This document shows, piece after piece, positions 7,470 to 15,374 of a DNA stretch of 24,934 nucleotides. A model generated the notes under the pieces. It was given only the letters and a program-made list of their open reading frames with translations, did no database searches and had not been told where the DNA came from. This stretch comes from JBFMAE01 sp040756085. GTDB lineage: Bacteria; Desulfobacterota; BSN033; UBA1163. Where the stretch lies: contig JBFMAE010000268.1 of assembly GCA_040756085.1 (NCBI GenBank), positions 1 through 24,934 of the forward strand, in the 5' to 3' direction. The first letter of the stretch is position 1. Each line of letters opens with the position of its first letter. A program made the translations under genes and the position numbers.

Positions 7470-8330
7470 ATGGACAGAAACCCTTTTAATGAGCCAGAGA
7501 ATGATAAGATTTCTTTTATCTCCTTTCTAAAGGGTGTTGACACTAAAACACCCGAATCAAAAGAGAAGAATGTCAACGACTTATCGAATGTCCCTTCCTG
7601 GTTCCTCCTTCTTGCTGAACTGGTCCATAACGTCAAAAATACTCTTAACACAATAAAATCCTTCACTCAACTTTCACGGGAGAAATTCAGGGATGTGGAG
7701 TTTGGTGAATATTTCTGTAAAACTGTTACCCAAGATATCATCAAGACCGATTTGTTTTTAAACTGCTTTCTCGATTATCTTAAGATCAATTCTCCTATCC
7801 CAAAAACGAACACGGTCCATATTATTCTCGAAAGTGTTCTAAAAATCAATGAAAGCTTATTTGAAGAAAAAAAGATAAAAATATTTAAAAAACAATATGA
7901 AAAGGATATACCCGAAACTACTGTCCATGATGAACAGCTAAAATATATGTTGAATTCTATTATACAATACGCAATCCCTTTAATACCCCCCAATGGGGGG
8001 ATTGGATTCTTAACAAAATCATTCGATGCCCAAGACGTTAAGGAGGATGGCAAGGCCTCCCAGCAGAAGGAAGTAAAATACATTGAAATTCTAATTGGCT
8101 TCACTGGTTATGAGAAGTCAAGTAAACCATTGGAACCCTCACTGGGAACTCCATCCATTCGGACAGAAGAGACAAATGATTTTATATTAAGATTAATTAA
8201 GGAAGTCGCCCAGAAGAACCGGGGGATGCTGAAAATTAAAGTTGATGAGGAGAAGCCTATAACACTTATCTCTTTGATTTTACCTGTTGAAAGAAGGAGG
8301 GTCGTCCAATATCAACCGACAACCGCCTGA
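7470..8330 (+). CDS. Histidine-kinase-like protein with degenerate ATPase domain
   Basis: The product is cytoplasmic, 286 residues from this ATG. A DHp-like helix contains LLAELVHNVKNTLNTIKSF, with candidate phosphoacceptor His53. The C-terminal part resembles a HATPase domain (HDEQLKYMLNSIIQYAI, then PPNGGIGF), but the N-box asparagine is replaced by glutamine and no DxGxG box is seen (the place reads GFTGYEKS), so ATP binding is doubtful. It may act as a phosphotransfer or docking protein, or a pseudokinase. There is no membrane segment or sensor domain; residues 1-40 are polar. A TTG at 7413 would add 19 residues, but lies at the predicted transcript end. No clear ribosome binding site precedes either start. 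Its neighbour is the cyclase gene; a partner regulator is not adjacent. Confidence 0.65.
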   Translation: MDRNPFNEPENDKISFISFLKGVDTKTPESKEKNVNDLSNVPSWFLLLAELVHNVKNTLNTIKSFTQLSREKFRDVEFGEYFCKTVTQDIIKTDLFLNCFLDYLKINSPIPKTNTVHIILESVLKINESLFEEKKIKIFKKQYEKDIPETTVHDEQLKYMLNSIIQYAIPLIPPNGGIGFLTKSFDAQDVKEDGKASQQKEVKYIEILIGFTGYEKSSKPLEPSLGTPSIRTEETNDFILRLIKEVAQKNRGMLKIKVDEEKPITLISLILPVERRRVVQYQPTTA

Positions 8331-8511
8331 ATCAAGATCTAATCGTTGAGAACGAGGTTATTAAAGAACTGTGGCATAGAAGGGAGTTTGGAATCTCACC
8401 TGTTCCCATTGCACCAAATTGAAGTATGGAAATGAGGTCAGGATCCTCTTCAACACAGTGCTTTATCTCCGTGAGCCTGCTCCAAAGCTAAAAATTACCC
8501 TTAGAGCAGTT

Positions 8512-10095
8512 TCAACCTGCAACCTTCTTCCCTCTTAAATTTTTCATCTTCCAGAATAGGCTCGACAGGTCGCAGAGTCTTCTCCCCCAAAAGGGACTCG
8601 ATGTCTTTCTGGCGTCAGGATGGATGAAGCAGAAATGGTGACATCTGATCCTTTGCAATGCCTTTTCAAAACCCTTCTCACTTTCCACCCCTTGAAAGTA
8701 ATTTGGGATCCAATATCCCAGAGACGAAAAAGCGTTTTTTTCTCCAGAATGGTAATGGTAAAAATCCATAAAATTTCGAAGGGAGGTTTTCACCCCAAAT
8801 TCCTCGGGATCGAGGTGCCAGGGGGAGCCCGGTTCCATCTCGATCGTAAAAGTCCGAATCCCTCTTACATTAGCATACCGACTCCGGATCTCCTTTTGAA
8901 GTCGGATGGTTTGTTGAAGATTCTCCTGACTTTCAAATGGGACCCCAAGGGTGAAGAAAAGGTCGCAGAAGACTTGATGTTCTTTCAGTCGATCAAGGCA
9001 TTCCAACAGGGCCCGATTGGTATAGGGATATCCCTTATGAACCCTTCTTACTTGGTCTGACCCTACATCCGGAGAAATGGCAATGAGGGATTTGGAGCCG
9101 GGAAAGGTCGCCTTAAAGGACTTGATAAAATCGATCGTGGGTAGTCCGAAGGATTCAAAGAAACAGTCGGCCTCTATCTTCTCTTCCCGGATGCGGGAGA
9201 AGAGGTTGAGAAAGTAATCGGGCCTCTGTGGATAGGGATCGAAGCAGATGTGGAAGGTCTCATATCCATAAGAGAGGGCTTCTCTCATCGTTTGAATGAC
9301 TTCTTCCACCCCCCGGAAGGTCACCTCTTTTCTACCAGTAATGGTCACCTGGGACGGGATGTTCCCACTACACCAGGTGCACTGAACAGGGCAACCTCTG
9401 CCCACGGTGAGATGATAGATGGGTGACTTCAGAGAATACATCCAGAAATTTTTCTCCTTGGAGACACCCTTCACATAGAAGGGTTGTCCAATATAATAAA
9501 TGTAAGTCGGGTAATTCTTCAATAATGGAAAGTTGGTAAAGGAGAGGTCGCTCAGGTCTCTCTCCGATGCGACATAGGAAAGGGGGTTGACGAGGACTCT
9601 CCCCTTCCTCCTCCAAGTCAGGTTAGGGATGGAGAAGAGATCTTCTTGGCCCTGGAGGATGGCATTGGCCAATTCGAGAATAGGAGCCTCTGCTTCACCG
9701 CGGATGATTCCATCAACCGCATCGAAGTTCCTCATAATCTCTTCATGGAAAAAACTGGCGGTGCCCCCTCCCAGGAGAATATAGATTTGAGGACAAGTCC
9801 CCTTGATCTTTTTCGCCACCTCCATCACATCGAAACTCTGATGGTGCCAGTGAAGATCGATCGCAACCATCCGGGGGGCTTTCTCCCGGACATAGGAGAG
9901 GATGGAAAAATCGCAATTTTCAATCCATTCCACTCCCATATGTACGATCTGAGTAGAAATGCCTTGACAGTGAAGGAGGTCGGCCAATCCGAGGATTCCT
10001 ACTGGCAGGAAGTTGATCCAGATAAATTGATCAATGGGCCGATAGTAATTTCTTAACTTGGGGACGTGGAGAAAAAGGCAGTCCACTTTTTCCAT
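8512..10095 (-). CDS. B12-binding-type radical SAM protein, function unknown
   Basis: Radical SAM enzymes of this class use a 4Fe-4S cluster and often cobalamin for methyl transfer or ring chemistry. The 527-residue protein has an N-terminal Rossmann-like B12-binding-type domain (about 1-150; ILLGGGTASF near 106-115 and IIRGEAE near 130-136) and a radical SAM core with CPVQCTWC (Cys235, Cys239, Cys242). The cobalamin base-off motif DxHxxG appears only as Asp80-Leu-His82-Trp-His-His, so the mode of cobalamin binding is unclear. A later segment FTLGVPFESQENL is typical of the core. It follows the FAD oxidoreductase on the same strand after a 185 bp gap holding a repeat. I cannot assign a substrate; the exporter and oxidoreductase upstream suggest a lipid or isoprenoid. 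Confidence 0.8.
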   Translation of the reverse strand: MEKVDCLFLHVPKLRNYYRPIDQFIWINFLPVGILGLADLLHCQGISTQIVHMGVEWIENCDFSILSYVREKAPRMVAIDLHWHHQSFDVMEVAKKIKGTCPQIYILLGGGTASFFHEEIMRNFDAVDGIIRGEAEAPILELANAILQGQEDLFSIPNLTWRRKGRVLVNPLSYVASERDLSDLSFTNFPLLKNYPTYIYYIGQPFYVKGVSKEKNFWMYSLKSPIYHLTVGRGCPVQCTWCSGNIPSQVTITGRKEVTFRGVEEVIQTMREALSYGYETFHICFDPYPQRPDYFLNLFSRIREEKIEADCFFESFGLPTIDFIKSFKATFPGSKSLIAISPDVGSDQVRRVHKGYPYTNRALLECLDRLKEHQVFCDLFFTLGVPFESQENLQQTIRLQKEIRSRYANVRGIRTFTIEMEPGSPWHLDPEEFGVKTSLRNFMDFYHYHSGEKNAFSSLGYWIPNYFQGVESEKGFEKALQRIRCHHFCFIHPDARKTSSPFWGRRLCDLSSLFWKMKNLRGKKVAG

Positions 10096-10152
10096 CGGGA
10101 GAATTGTAAAATGTCAGGAGGAAGTATTTCAACCCCACGTCCATTTTATGGA

Positions 10153-10289
10153 AAATCCGAAATCCGAATTTCAAATTTCGAAACAATACCAAAATTCTAA
10201 TTTCAAAATTCTAAACTTTTTTCCCTTTGGGAAATTGGTATTTTGATATTCGTGCTTGTTTCGGATTTCGTGCTTCGAATTTAGGATTT
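10153..10289. repeat. MITE-like imperfect inverted repeat
   Basis: The left arm begins AAATCCGAAATCCGAATTTC and includes TTTCGAAACAATACCAAAAT. The right arm ends TTGTTTCGGATTTCGTGCTTCG followed by AATTTAGGATTT, which is roughly its reverse complement. The two arms would form a long imperfect hairpin of about 137 bases. The stop codon of the FAD oxidoreductase gene (10281-10283) lies inside the right arm. Such CGAATTTCGAAATTCG-rich repeats are typical intergenic repeats in deltaproteobacterial-type genomes. Confidence 0.65.
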
Positions 10290-11783
10290 CATCTTTTGGA
10301 GGATGCCTCTGGCACAGAAAAGCCCAGAAAAGCTGGCACCCACGATCCCGTGGGAGGGTCGAATATAGTGGCCGGTCTGAAAGAGGCCAGGGATGAGAGT
10401 CTGATGGGGAGGTCTAAAATTTCCGATTTGCTGCGGTGTGGAAGCCAGGCCATACATTGCACCCCATTCATTTCCTGTATATCGCCTTAAGGTCAAGGGG
10501 GTGGCGGCTTCATAAAAAAGAAGGTGTTTTCTCAGGTCAGGGACCAACTTTGCTTCCAACTGCTGGAGGATTTTCTGAGAAAATTCCTCTTTGATGCGAC
10601 GATATCTCATTGAATCAGCTTCTCCCCACCTCTCCTGATAATGAAAGGGGACGGTCACGAGGACCTTCAGGAGGTGTTGACCTGCCGGAGCCAATGAACC
10701 GTCCAAAAGGGTGGGGATGGATACGATCATCGTAGGATTCCTTGGGACCTCCCCACTTTGAAACATCCGGTATTCTTCCTCTAAGTCGGAGAGGAAACGG
10801 AGATAGGTAAAATAGGGAAGGCCCATTCCTTTCACATCTAAATCCGTGGCGATATAGAGGATGAAACAGGAGAGAGAATATTCGAAGTGCCTCATCTTTT
10901 TCGTGAGTTTTTTTTGAAATTCATAAGGAAGCATCTTGACCAGAAGATTGGGGTTGATATTCGAGATGACCAGTGGGGCTTGAAATACTCTCCCATCCTC
11001 TGTCAGGACTCCTTCAGCCCTTCCATCTCTTATCAGGATTTGCCCCACTTCTGTTCGAAGATGGATCTCTCCTCCAGAGCGAAGAAACGATCTTGCCATC
11101 GTTTCGGAAATCCTTCCCATGCCTCCCCTGGGATAAAAAACCCCTTCCATCAAGGCTTTGCTGATCAAGGTTACTGCGAAGAGGAAGGAGAGTCTCGAAG
11201 GCGGCTCTGTGACTGGAAGGGTGTGTAGAGCCATTTTGATCTCCCCTCCCCTGAAAAGGTCGTCAAGAACTTTTTTGTGATTTGTTCGATGATAGCGGAT
11301 GAGATTTCGAAAGATGAAGGGAAAGAAAATCTTCTTGACCAGAGTCATCTCTGAATAGGATTTCACTTCCTCCCCGATTCGTTTGATTAGGGAGAGATAG
11401 GTCTTTAACCCTTTCTCCTCTTCAGGGAAAAGATTGAGGAGGGCCTCCATATAGGAATGAAATCCACCCTGACGGAGATGGACCTCAAATCCGGGATAGA
11501 TGTTTCGGATGTGGTGGACTGGAATGAACTCCACATCTTCGTGTACCCCCATCTCTTTTAAAATTTCATAAAATTCTCCGCCCTCCTGACATCCACCGAC
11601 AAAGGCACCCGTAGCATCAAAAACGAATCCATCTCGTCTGAAGGAGACGACATAACCCCCGACCTGCTCTTCTTTTTCGAAAAGAAGGGTCCTCAATCCC
11701 TTCTTTGCAAGAAGAGCTGCAACGGTCAGTCCTCCCATCCCGGACCCGATAACAATGGCATCGTATGTCTTATTGTTCGTCAT
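10281..11783 (-). CDS. FAD-dependent oxidoreductase of the CrtI / RetSat (phytoene desaturase-like) family
   Basis: Members add or remove hydrogens on long conjugated or isoprenoid chains using FAD. The 500-residue protein starts MTNNKTYDAIVIGSGMGGLT, the dinucleotide-binding motif, followed by FEKEEQVGGYVVSFRRDGF. It has YPRGGMGRISETMA in the middle and ends GLFQTGHYIRPSHGIVGASF, the family's C-terminal FAD-contact region. Length matches the family. AGAGGAAGC precedes the ATG, and the start overlaps the exporter gene by 14 bases, so it is translationally coupled. It is not possible to tell carotenoid desaturase, isomerase or retinol-saturase activity from sequence alone; no carotenoid synthase gene is visible in the window. 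The stop codon lies in a repeat arm, so the C-terminus may have been altered slightly. Confidence 0.85.
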   Translation of the reverse strand: MTNNKTYDAIVIGSGMGGLTVAALLAKKGLRTLLFEKEEQVGGYVVSFRRDGFVFDATGAFVGGCQEGGEFYEILKEMGVHEDVEFIPVHHIRNIYPGFEVHLRQGGFHSYMEALLNLFPEEEKGLKTYLSLIKRIGEEVKSYSEMTLVKKIFFPFIFRNLIRYHRTNHKKVLDDLFRGGEIKMALHTLPVTEPPSRLSFLFAVTLISKALMEGVFYPRGGMGRISETMARSFLRSGGEIHLRTEVGQILIRDGRAEGVLTEDGRVFQAPLVISNINPNLLVKMLPYEFQKKLTKKMRHFEYSLSCFILYIATDLDVKGMGLPYFTYLRFLSDLEEEYRMFQSGEVPRNPTMIVSIPTLLDGSLAPAGQHLLKVLVTVPFHYQERWGEADSMRYRRIKEEFSQKILQQLEAKLVPDLRKHLLFYEAATPLTLRRYTGNEWGAMYGLASTPQQIGNFRPPHQTLIPGLFQTGHYIRPSHGIVGASFSGLFCARGILQKMKS

Positions 11784-14298
11784 GCTTCCTCTTCGAAAGA
11801 ATTAAAAGCGTTGGAAGAAAACAGAGGGCGGTGATCAGACAGAATCCCATCCCCAGGATGGTCACCCATCCCATCATGGAGAGGGCCTGATATCGAGCGG
11901 TGACCAGGGAACCAAATCCAAGCATCGTGGTCAAAGAACACATGACCATTGCCCTTCCTGTGGTGCGAAGGGCATGGCCTGCGTCCCTTTTTCCTCTTTC
12001 TAAATAACGGTGCATCAAATGGATGCTGTTGTCGATGCCCATACCAATGATCATGGGAAGGATGACGGCATTGACGAAGTTAATTCGAATCCCAAAGAGG
12101 GACATCGACCCTACCATCCAGGTCAGACCCATGACCAAAGGCATGAGTGTAAAAAGGGTGGTTCTCCATTTCCTAAAGTGGAGAAAGACCCAAAAAAAGA
12201 TGATCAAGAAGGCAATCGGCGTAAGAAGAAAAAGGTCCTCTCTTACAATCCTGAGGATCTCCGATTCTACCCGTTCAGGACCTGTGATAGAAACCCCTTG
12301 AAGGTCTTGTTCTAACCGGTCGAGAGAGAGTCTTCCTTTCTGATAGTAGAGATGGGAGATGAGTTTATAGTTCTCTCCTTTCTTAACGAGGAATGATTCA
12401 ATCCCCTTTTTTAAAGGACCTTTTTGGAGATAGGCGACCAGGGTTTCCGGAGGATAGATTTTTTCACTTCCCCGGTTCAACTCCTCAAGGCCTTGAATGA
12501 GAGGTTGAAATTCGTTTAACTCGAATCCATTCTCTTTCAGGGATTGGATGAAGCTTCTTCTTACCCTTTCCAGATCGATTGACTCCCGAATCGCCTGAGC
12601 CATCTTACGCTGTTTTTCCGGAGAGGGGATGAATTTTGATAAAGAGGTAAAGGAATCGACCTTCTGATCCTTTTCATATCTTTCGAGCATGGTTACCAGC
12701 TCCTCCTCTTTTAGAAGGAGGGACTGAAGTTCTTTCCCCTCATGGAGGGTGATCACTTCCAGCTTCTTTCCTCCAAAAGTCTTTGTCATTCGATCCAGGA
12801 CTTCGAGGGATTGAATCTGCTTTGGCCTCAGATTTCTGAAATCCCTTTCCGTCTCAATCTGGAAGGCAAAGAAGACAAAGAAGAGTGTGACTCCAATGAA
12901 TCCAATGAAGATGGGGATGGGATGCTTCTCTAAGAAAGAAGAAGTATTTTTAAAGGGAAAGGTTTTAAGAGGACAATAGGAATAGGGTTTCTTCTTTCGG
13001 TCGATCCATATGAGAAAGGAGGGCAGGACAAAATAGATGCAGAGGAGTGCGCAGAGGAGTCCGACAGAGACGAGGAAGGCCAGTTCCACAATCCCCTGGA
13101 CGCGAGAGAAGAAAAGGATGGCAAAAGCGAAGATCGTGGTGAAAGCCCCTGTCCAGATCGCTTCTCCGGTCTGTGTGAGGGTGGTCTCGATGGCTGTTGG
13201 AATATCCGCACCTGATGTCCTTTCCTGTTGGTATCGATCATAAATATGGACCGCGAAATCAATCCCCAATCCCACCAGGATGGCCGCGAAGGCACTGGTC
13301 AGGATGTTCAGGCTGCCCAGAGTGAGGGAGGCAATTCCCATGGTCAACTGGATTCCTCCGAAGAGGGGAAGGCCGACGAAGAGAAAAGTAATCCATCTTC
13401 GGTAGGCACAGAAAAATAGGATTAAGACAAGGATGAGAGAGAAGAAGAAAGAACTCTGCATATCGAATCGGAGGGTCTTGGCTTCGGCTGTGGCAATCGG
13501 ATGGGCACCGGTCATGGAGACCCTTACACGATTCTCCTGGTCGGAATGAGTCGGGACGATGGATTTTTTCAATGCCTCCATCAGAGAACTGGAAAAGGAG
13601 AGATCGGTTGCGGGTCGCGCAGGCTCGGTGATGATCAAAAGGGACTTCTGGTCTTTGGAGAGGAAGAGGTTACTCGACTCATCAAACTCCATCCCCTTCA
13701 TTCCTTTCCGCCATTTCTCCATAAAGAGCCACCGCATCTCAAACGGGTCGATCTGAATCAGGTCCTTCATCGCAAAGGAGGTCTGGCTGACCAGGATCTT
13801 CTTATTCTTTCGAATCTGTTTGGCGATCTCCGCTTCGTTCCATTTTTCCTTCAGTTTGGGAATATCCTCTTCGTCAAGGAAGAGATAGGGGTGGGTGAGA
13901 AAAAGGGTGAGGGTAGGTTTGGCTCCCTCTAAATCCTCGGCCTCTATCTTTTGGAAACGGATATTCTTGAAGGCCTTTCTCCCATCTATCTCCAGTGTCT
14001 TTAAGGCTTCTGCAATTTTTTCCCCGGATTCGGCCAGTGGTTGGAGATCCATTCCTTCTCTCTGCTCTAAGAGAATGAAGAGGAGGTCGAACGTCCCCGC
14101 CTCTTTCAGATTCTCCATGTAAAGCTTGATGGGGCCTTCCTCAGCCGGAAAGAGTTTGAGGAAGTTGGGATCGAACCGGAGACTTCCCGTGAGAACAAAG
14201 GCAACCCCAAGAAGGATAAAAAAGACGAGAATGATCCTCCGATACCATTGGATACAGAGACGGGCGATTCCTCTTAGCAGTCGCTTACGCAAAACCAT
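11770..14298 (-). CDS. MMPL/RND-family exporter, HpnN-like
   Basis: This is a proton-driven inner-membrane exporter of hydrophobic molecules; the HpnN branch moves hopanoids to the outer membrane. The 842-residue protein has two repeated halves. Each has one N-terminal membrane helix (near 22-40 and about 460-480), a large periplasmic loop and a cluster of five helices. The clusters carry the conserved charged motifs LVGLGIDFAVHIYDRYQ (first half) and IIGMGIDNSIHLMHRYLE (second half). Length fits HpnN-like proteins (about 850). The ATG follows TAGGGGG with almost no spacer. It is the first gene of a minus-strand operon with the FAD oxidoreductase. No hopanoid cyclase is present here, so the hopanoid link is by family only. 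Confidence 0.85.
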   Translation of the reverse strand: MVLRKRLLRGIARLCIQWYRRIILVFFILLGVAFVLTGSLRFDPNFLKLFPAEEGPIKLYMENLKEAGTFDLLFILLEQREGMDLQPLAESGEKIAEALKTLEIDGRKAFKNIRFQKIEAEDLEGAKPTLTLFLTHPYLFLDEEDIPKLKEKWNEAEIAKQIRKNKKILVSQTSFAMKDLIQIDPFEMRWLFMEKWRKGMKGMEFDESSNLFLSKDQKSLLIITEPARPATDLSFSSSLMEALKKSIVPTHSDQENRVRVSMTGAHPIATAEAKTLRFDMQSSFFFSLILVLILFFCAYRRWITFLFVGLPLFGGIQLTMGIASLTLGSLNILTSAFAAILVGLGIDFAVHIYDRYQQERTSGADIPTAIETTLTQTGEAIWTGAFTTIFAFAILFFSRVQGIVELAFLVSVGLLCALLCIYFVLPSFLIWIDRKKKPYSYCPLKTFPFKNTSSFLEKHPIPIFIGFIGVTLFFVFFAFQIETERDFRNLRPKQIQSLEVLDRMTKTFGGKKLEVITLHEGKELQSLLLKEEELVTMLERYEKDQKVDSFTSLSKFIPSPEKQRKMAQAIRESIDLERVRRSFIQSLKENGFELNEFQPLIQGLEELNRGSEKIYPPETLVAYLQKGPLKKGIESFLVKKGENYKLISHLYYQKGRLSLDRLEQDLQGVSITGPERVESEILRIVREDLFLLTPIAFLIIFFWVFLHFRKWRTTLFTLMPLVMGLTWMVGSMSLFGIRINFVNAVILPMIIGMGIDNSIHLMHRYLERGKRDAGHALRTTGRAMVMCSLTTMLGFGSLVTARYQALSMMGWVTILGMGFCLITALCFLPTLLILSKRKHDEQ

Positions 14299-14542
14299 CC
14301 CCCTATTTTAATATAAAACAATGGGAATCCATCGCCGAGACGAATTATAACAGATTCATCAATAAGAAGGACATGATCTTTTCATCTTTTACCTTGCCAA
14401 TTCTTAGAATCATTTGTTAAGATAATAAAAATAATTTTCAAACGTATTCAATCATTCTACGAATTGTTGCTTCAGGGAACACATCAACCCGAAGAGATAG
14501 AGATGTCCCGAGGCGGAAAAACCCATCCCACCGTTTCGATCG
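14299..14542. other. Divergent intergenic region between exporter and sugar-phosphate operons
   Basis: No gene is visible here. On the minus strand TTATAATTC at about 14343-14351 includes a consensus-like -10 (TATAAT) about 50 bases before the exporter start; its -35 is weak. On the plus strand TTGCCA (14394-14399) and TAAGAT (14418-14423) are 18 bases apart and could serve the epimerase operon. Both calls are tentative. Confidence 0.3.
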
Positions 14543-14721
14543 GTAAACCCCGTTAGAAGGTCTTAGACCTTCCACCGGAAGGGCTCACACGGAGCTTTAA
14601 ACCCCGTGTTCGCCCCGTTAGAAATAATGCCCCGCTGGGATTTCTATCGGGGTTCACTCCAAAAGGAATTTTATCCCCTGCCTCTCTCCGCGAAGCGGGG
14701 CGGGCTTTCTAACGGGGTAAA
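14543..14721 (+). repeat. Copy 2 of the GTAAACCCCG...GGCTTTCT repeat family, with nested inverted repeats
   Basis: The element begins GTAAACCCCGTTAGAA and ends GGGCTTTCTAACGGGGTAAA, giving a 12 bp inverted repeat (ACCCCGTTAGAA / TTCTAACGGGGT). A nested pair CCCCGTTAGAAAT / ATTTCTATCGGGG lies at about 14613-14652, with GCCCCGCTGGG in its loop, and CCGCGAAGCGG-type hairpins near the right end. It ends nine bases before the epimerase ATG, so it occupies the leader of the operon and could affect its translation. Confidence 0.75.
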
Positions 14722-14729
14722 AATAATTT

Positions 14730-15374
14730 ATGGAAATCGTCCCAGCCATCCTCGCCGAAAACTTTGAAGACTGCCAGAAGATGATCAGGCAGGCCGAATC
14801 CTTTACCCATTATGTTCAAATCGATTTAATGGACGGAGTTTTTGTGCCCTCCCAGAGTTTTTCGGGTGAAAAAATAAACGACATCGACACGACGATCTTC
14901 TTTGAAATCCACCTGATGATTCAAGACCCTCAGTCCCTGATGGCCCGGATCCATCATCCTCATCTTAAAAAGGTGATCTTCCACATCGAATCCAGTACAA
15001 ACCATTTAGATTTCATTCATCAAATGAAGGATAGGGGAATCCAAATGGGTTTTGCCATGAATCCAGGAACCCATATTGATAAATTCATAGACATCTTAGA
15101 AAAAGGGGAGACCCTGCTGTTTCTGACGGTTGACCCTGGCTGGTATGGAAGCCCTTTTAGGCCTGAGGTTCTGAAGAAAATCGAAGAAGCGAGAAACATC
15201 TTCCCGGATAAGATCATTTCAGTAGATGGTGGTGTTTCCCTGGATAATCTAAAATTATTTATGGATCTCGGTGTTGACTACGTGTGTGTGGGAAGTCGGA
15301 TCTTCCTGAAAGGCATTCCAGAAGAAAATTATAAGCAGTTCATAAATAAAATAAAGGAAATGGAGGTCATTTGA
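14730..15374 (+). CDS. rpe: Ribulose-phosphate 3-epimerase family protein (divergent)
   Basis: The family interconverts ribulose 5-phosphate and xylulose 5-phosphate in a TIM barrel. The 214-residue protein keeps the family landmarks: PAIL at the N-terminus, IDLMDGVFVPS (catalytic Asp32), EIHLMI (metal ligand His61), TVDPGWYGSPF (phosphate loop region) and SVDGGV (catalytic Asp166). The metal-binding histidine that normally precedes the first aspartate (HxD) is Gln30 here, and the usual PSILSADF start is PAILAENF. So it may bind metal differently or act on another sugar phosphate. No Shine-Dalgarno is obvious in front of the ATG. It heads a same-strand operon with tkt, tal, glk and pgi and overlaps tkt by four bases. 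Confidence 0.75.
   Translation: MEIVPAILAENFEDCQKMIRQAESFTHYVQIDLMDGVFVPSQSFSGEKINDIDTTIFFEIHLMIQDPQSLMARIHHPHLKKVIFHIESSTNHLDFIHQMKDRGIQMGFAMNPGTHIDKFIDILEKGETLLFLTVDPGWYGSPFRPEVLKKIEEARNIFPDKIISVDGGVSLDNLKLFMDLGVDYVCVGSRIFLKGIPEENYKQFINKIKEMEVI

Noticed and set aside
8382..8538. A plus-strand frame containing WNLTCSHCTKLKYGNEV, with a CxxC pair
   Set aside because: No start codon with a ribosome binding site, only one CxxC, and it runs into the end of the convergent radical SAM gene; at most a remnant.
11770..14298. Several long plus-strand frames opposite the exporter gene
   Set aside because: They have highly charged, low-complexity translations and lie opposite a clear membrane protein; they are antisense shadows.
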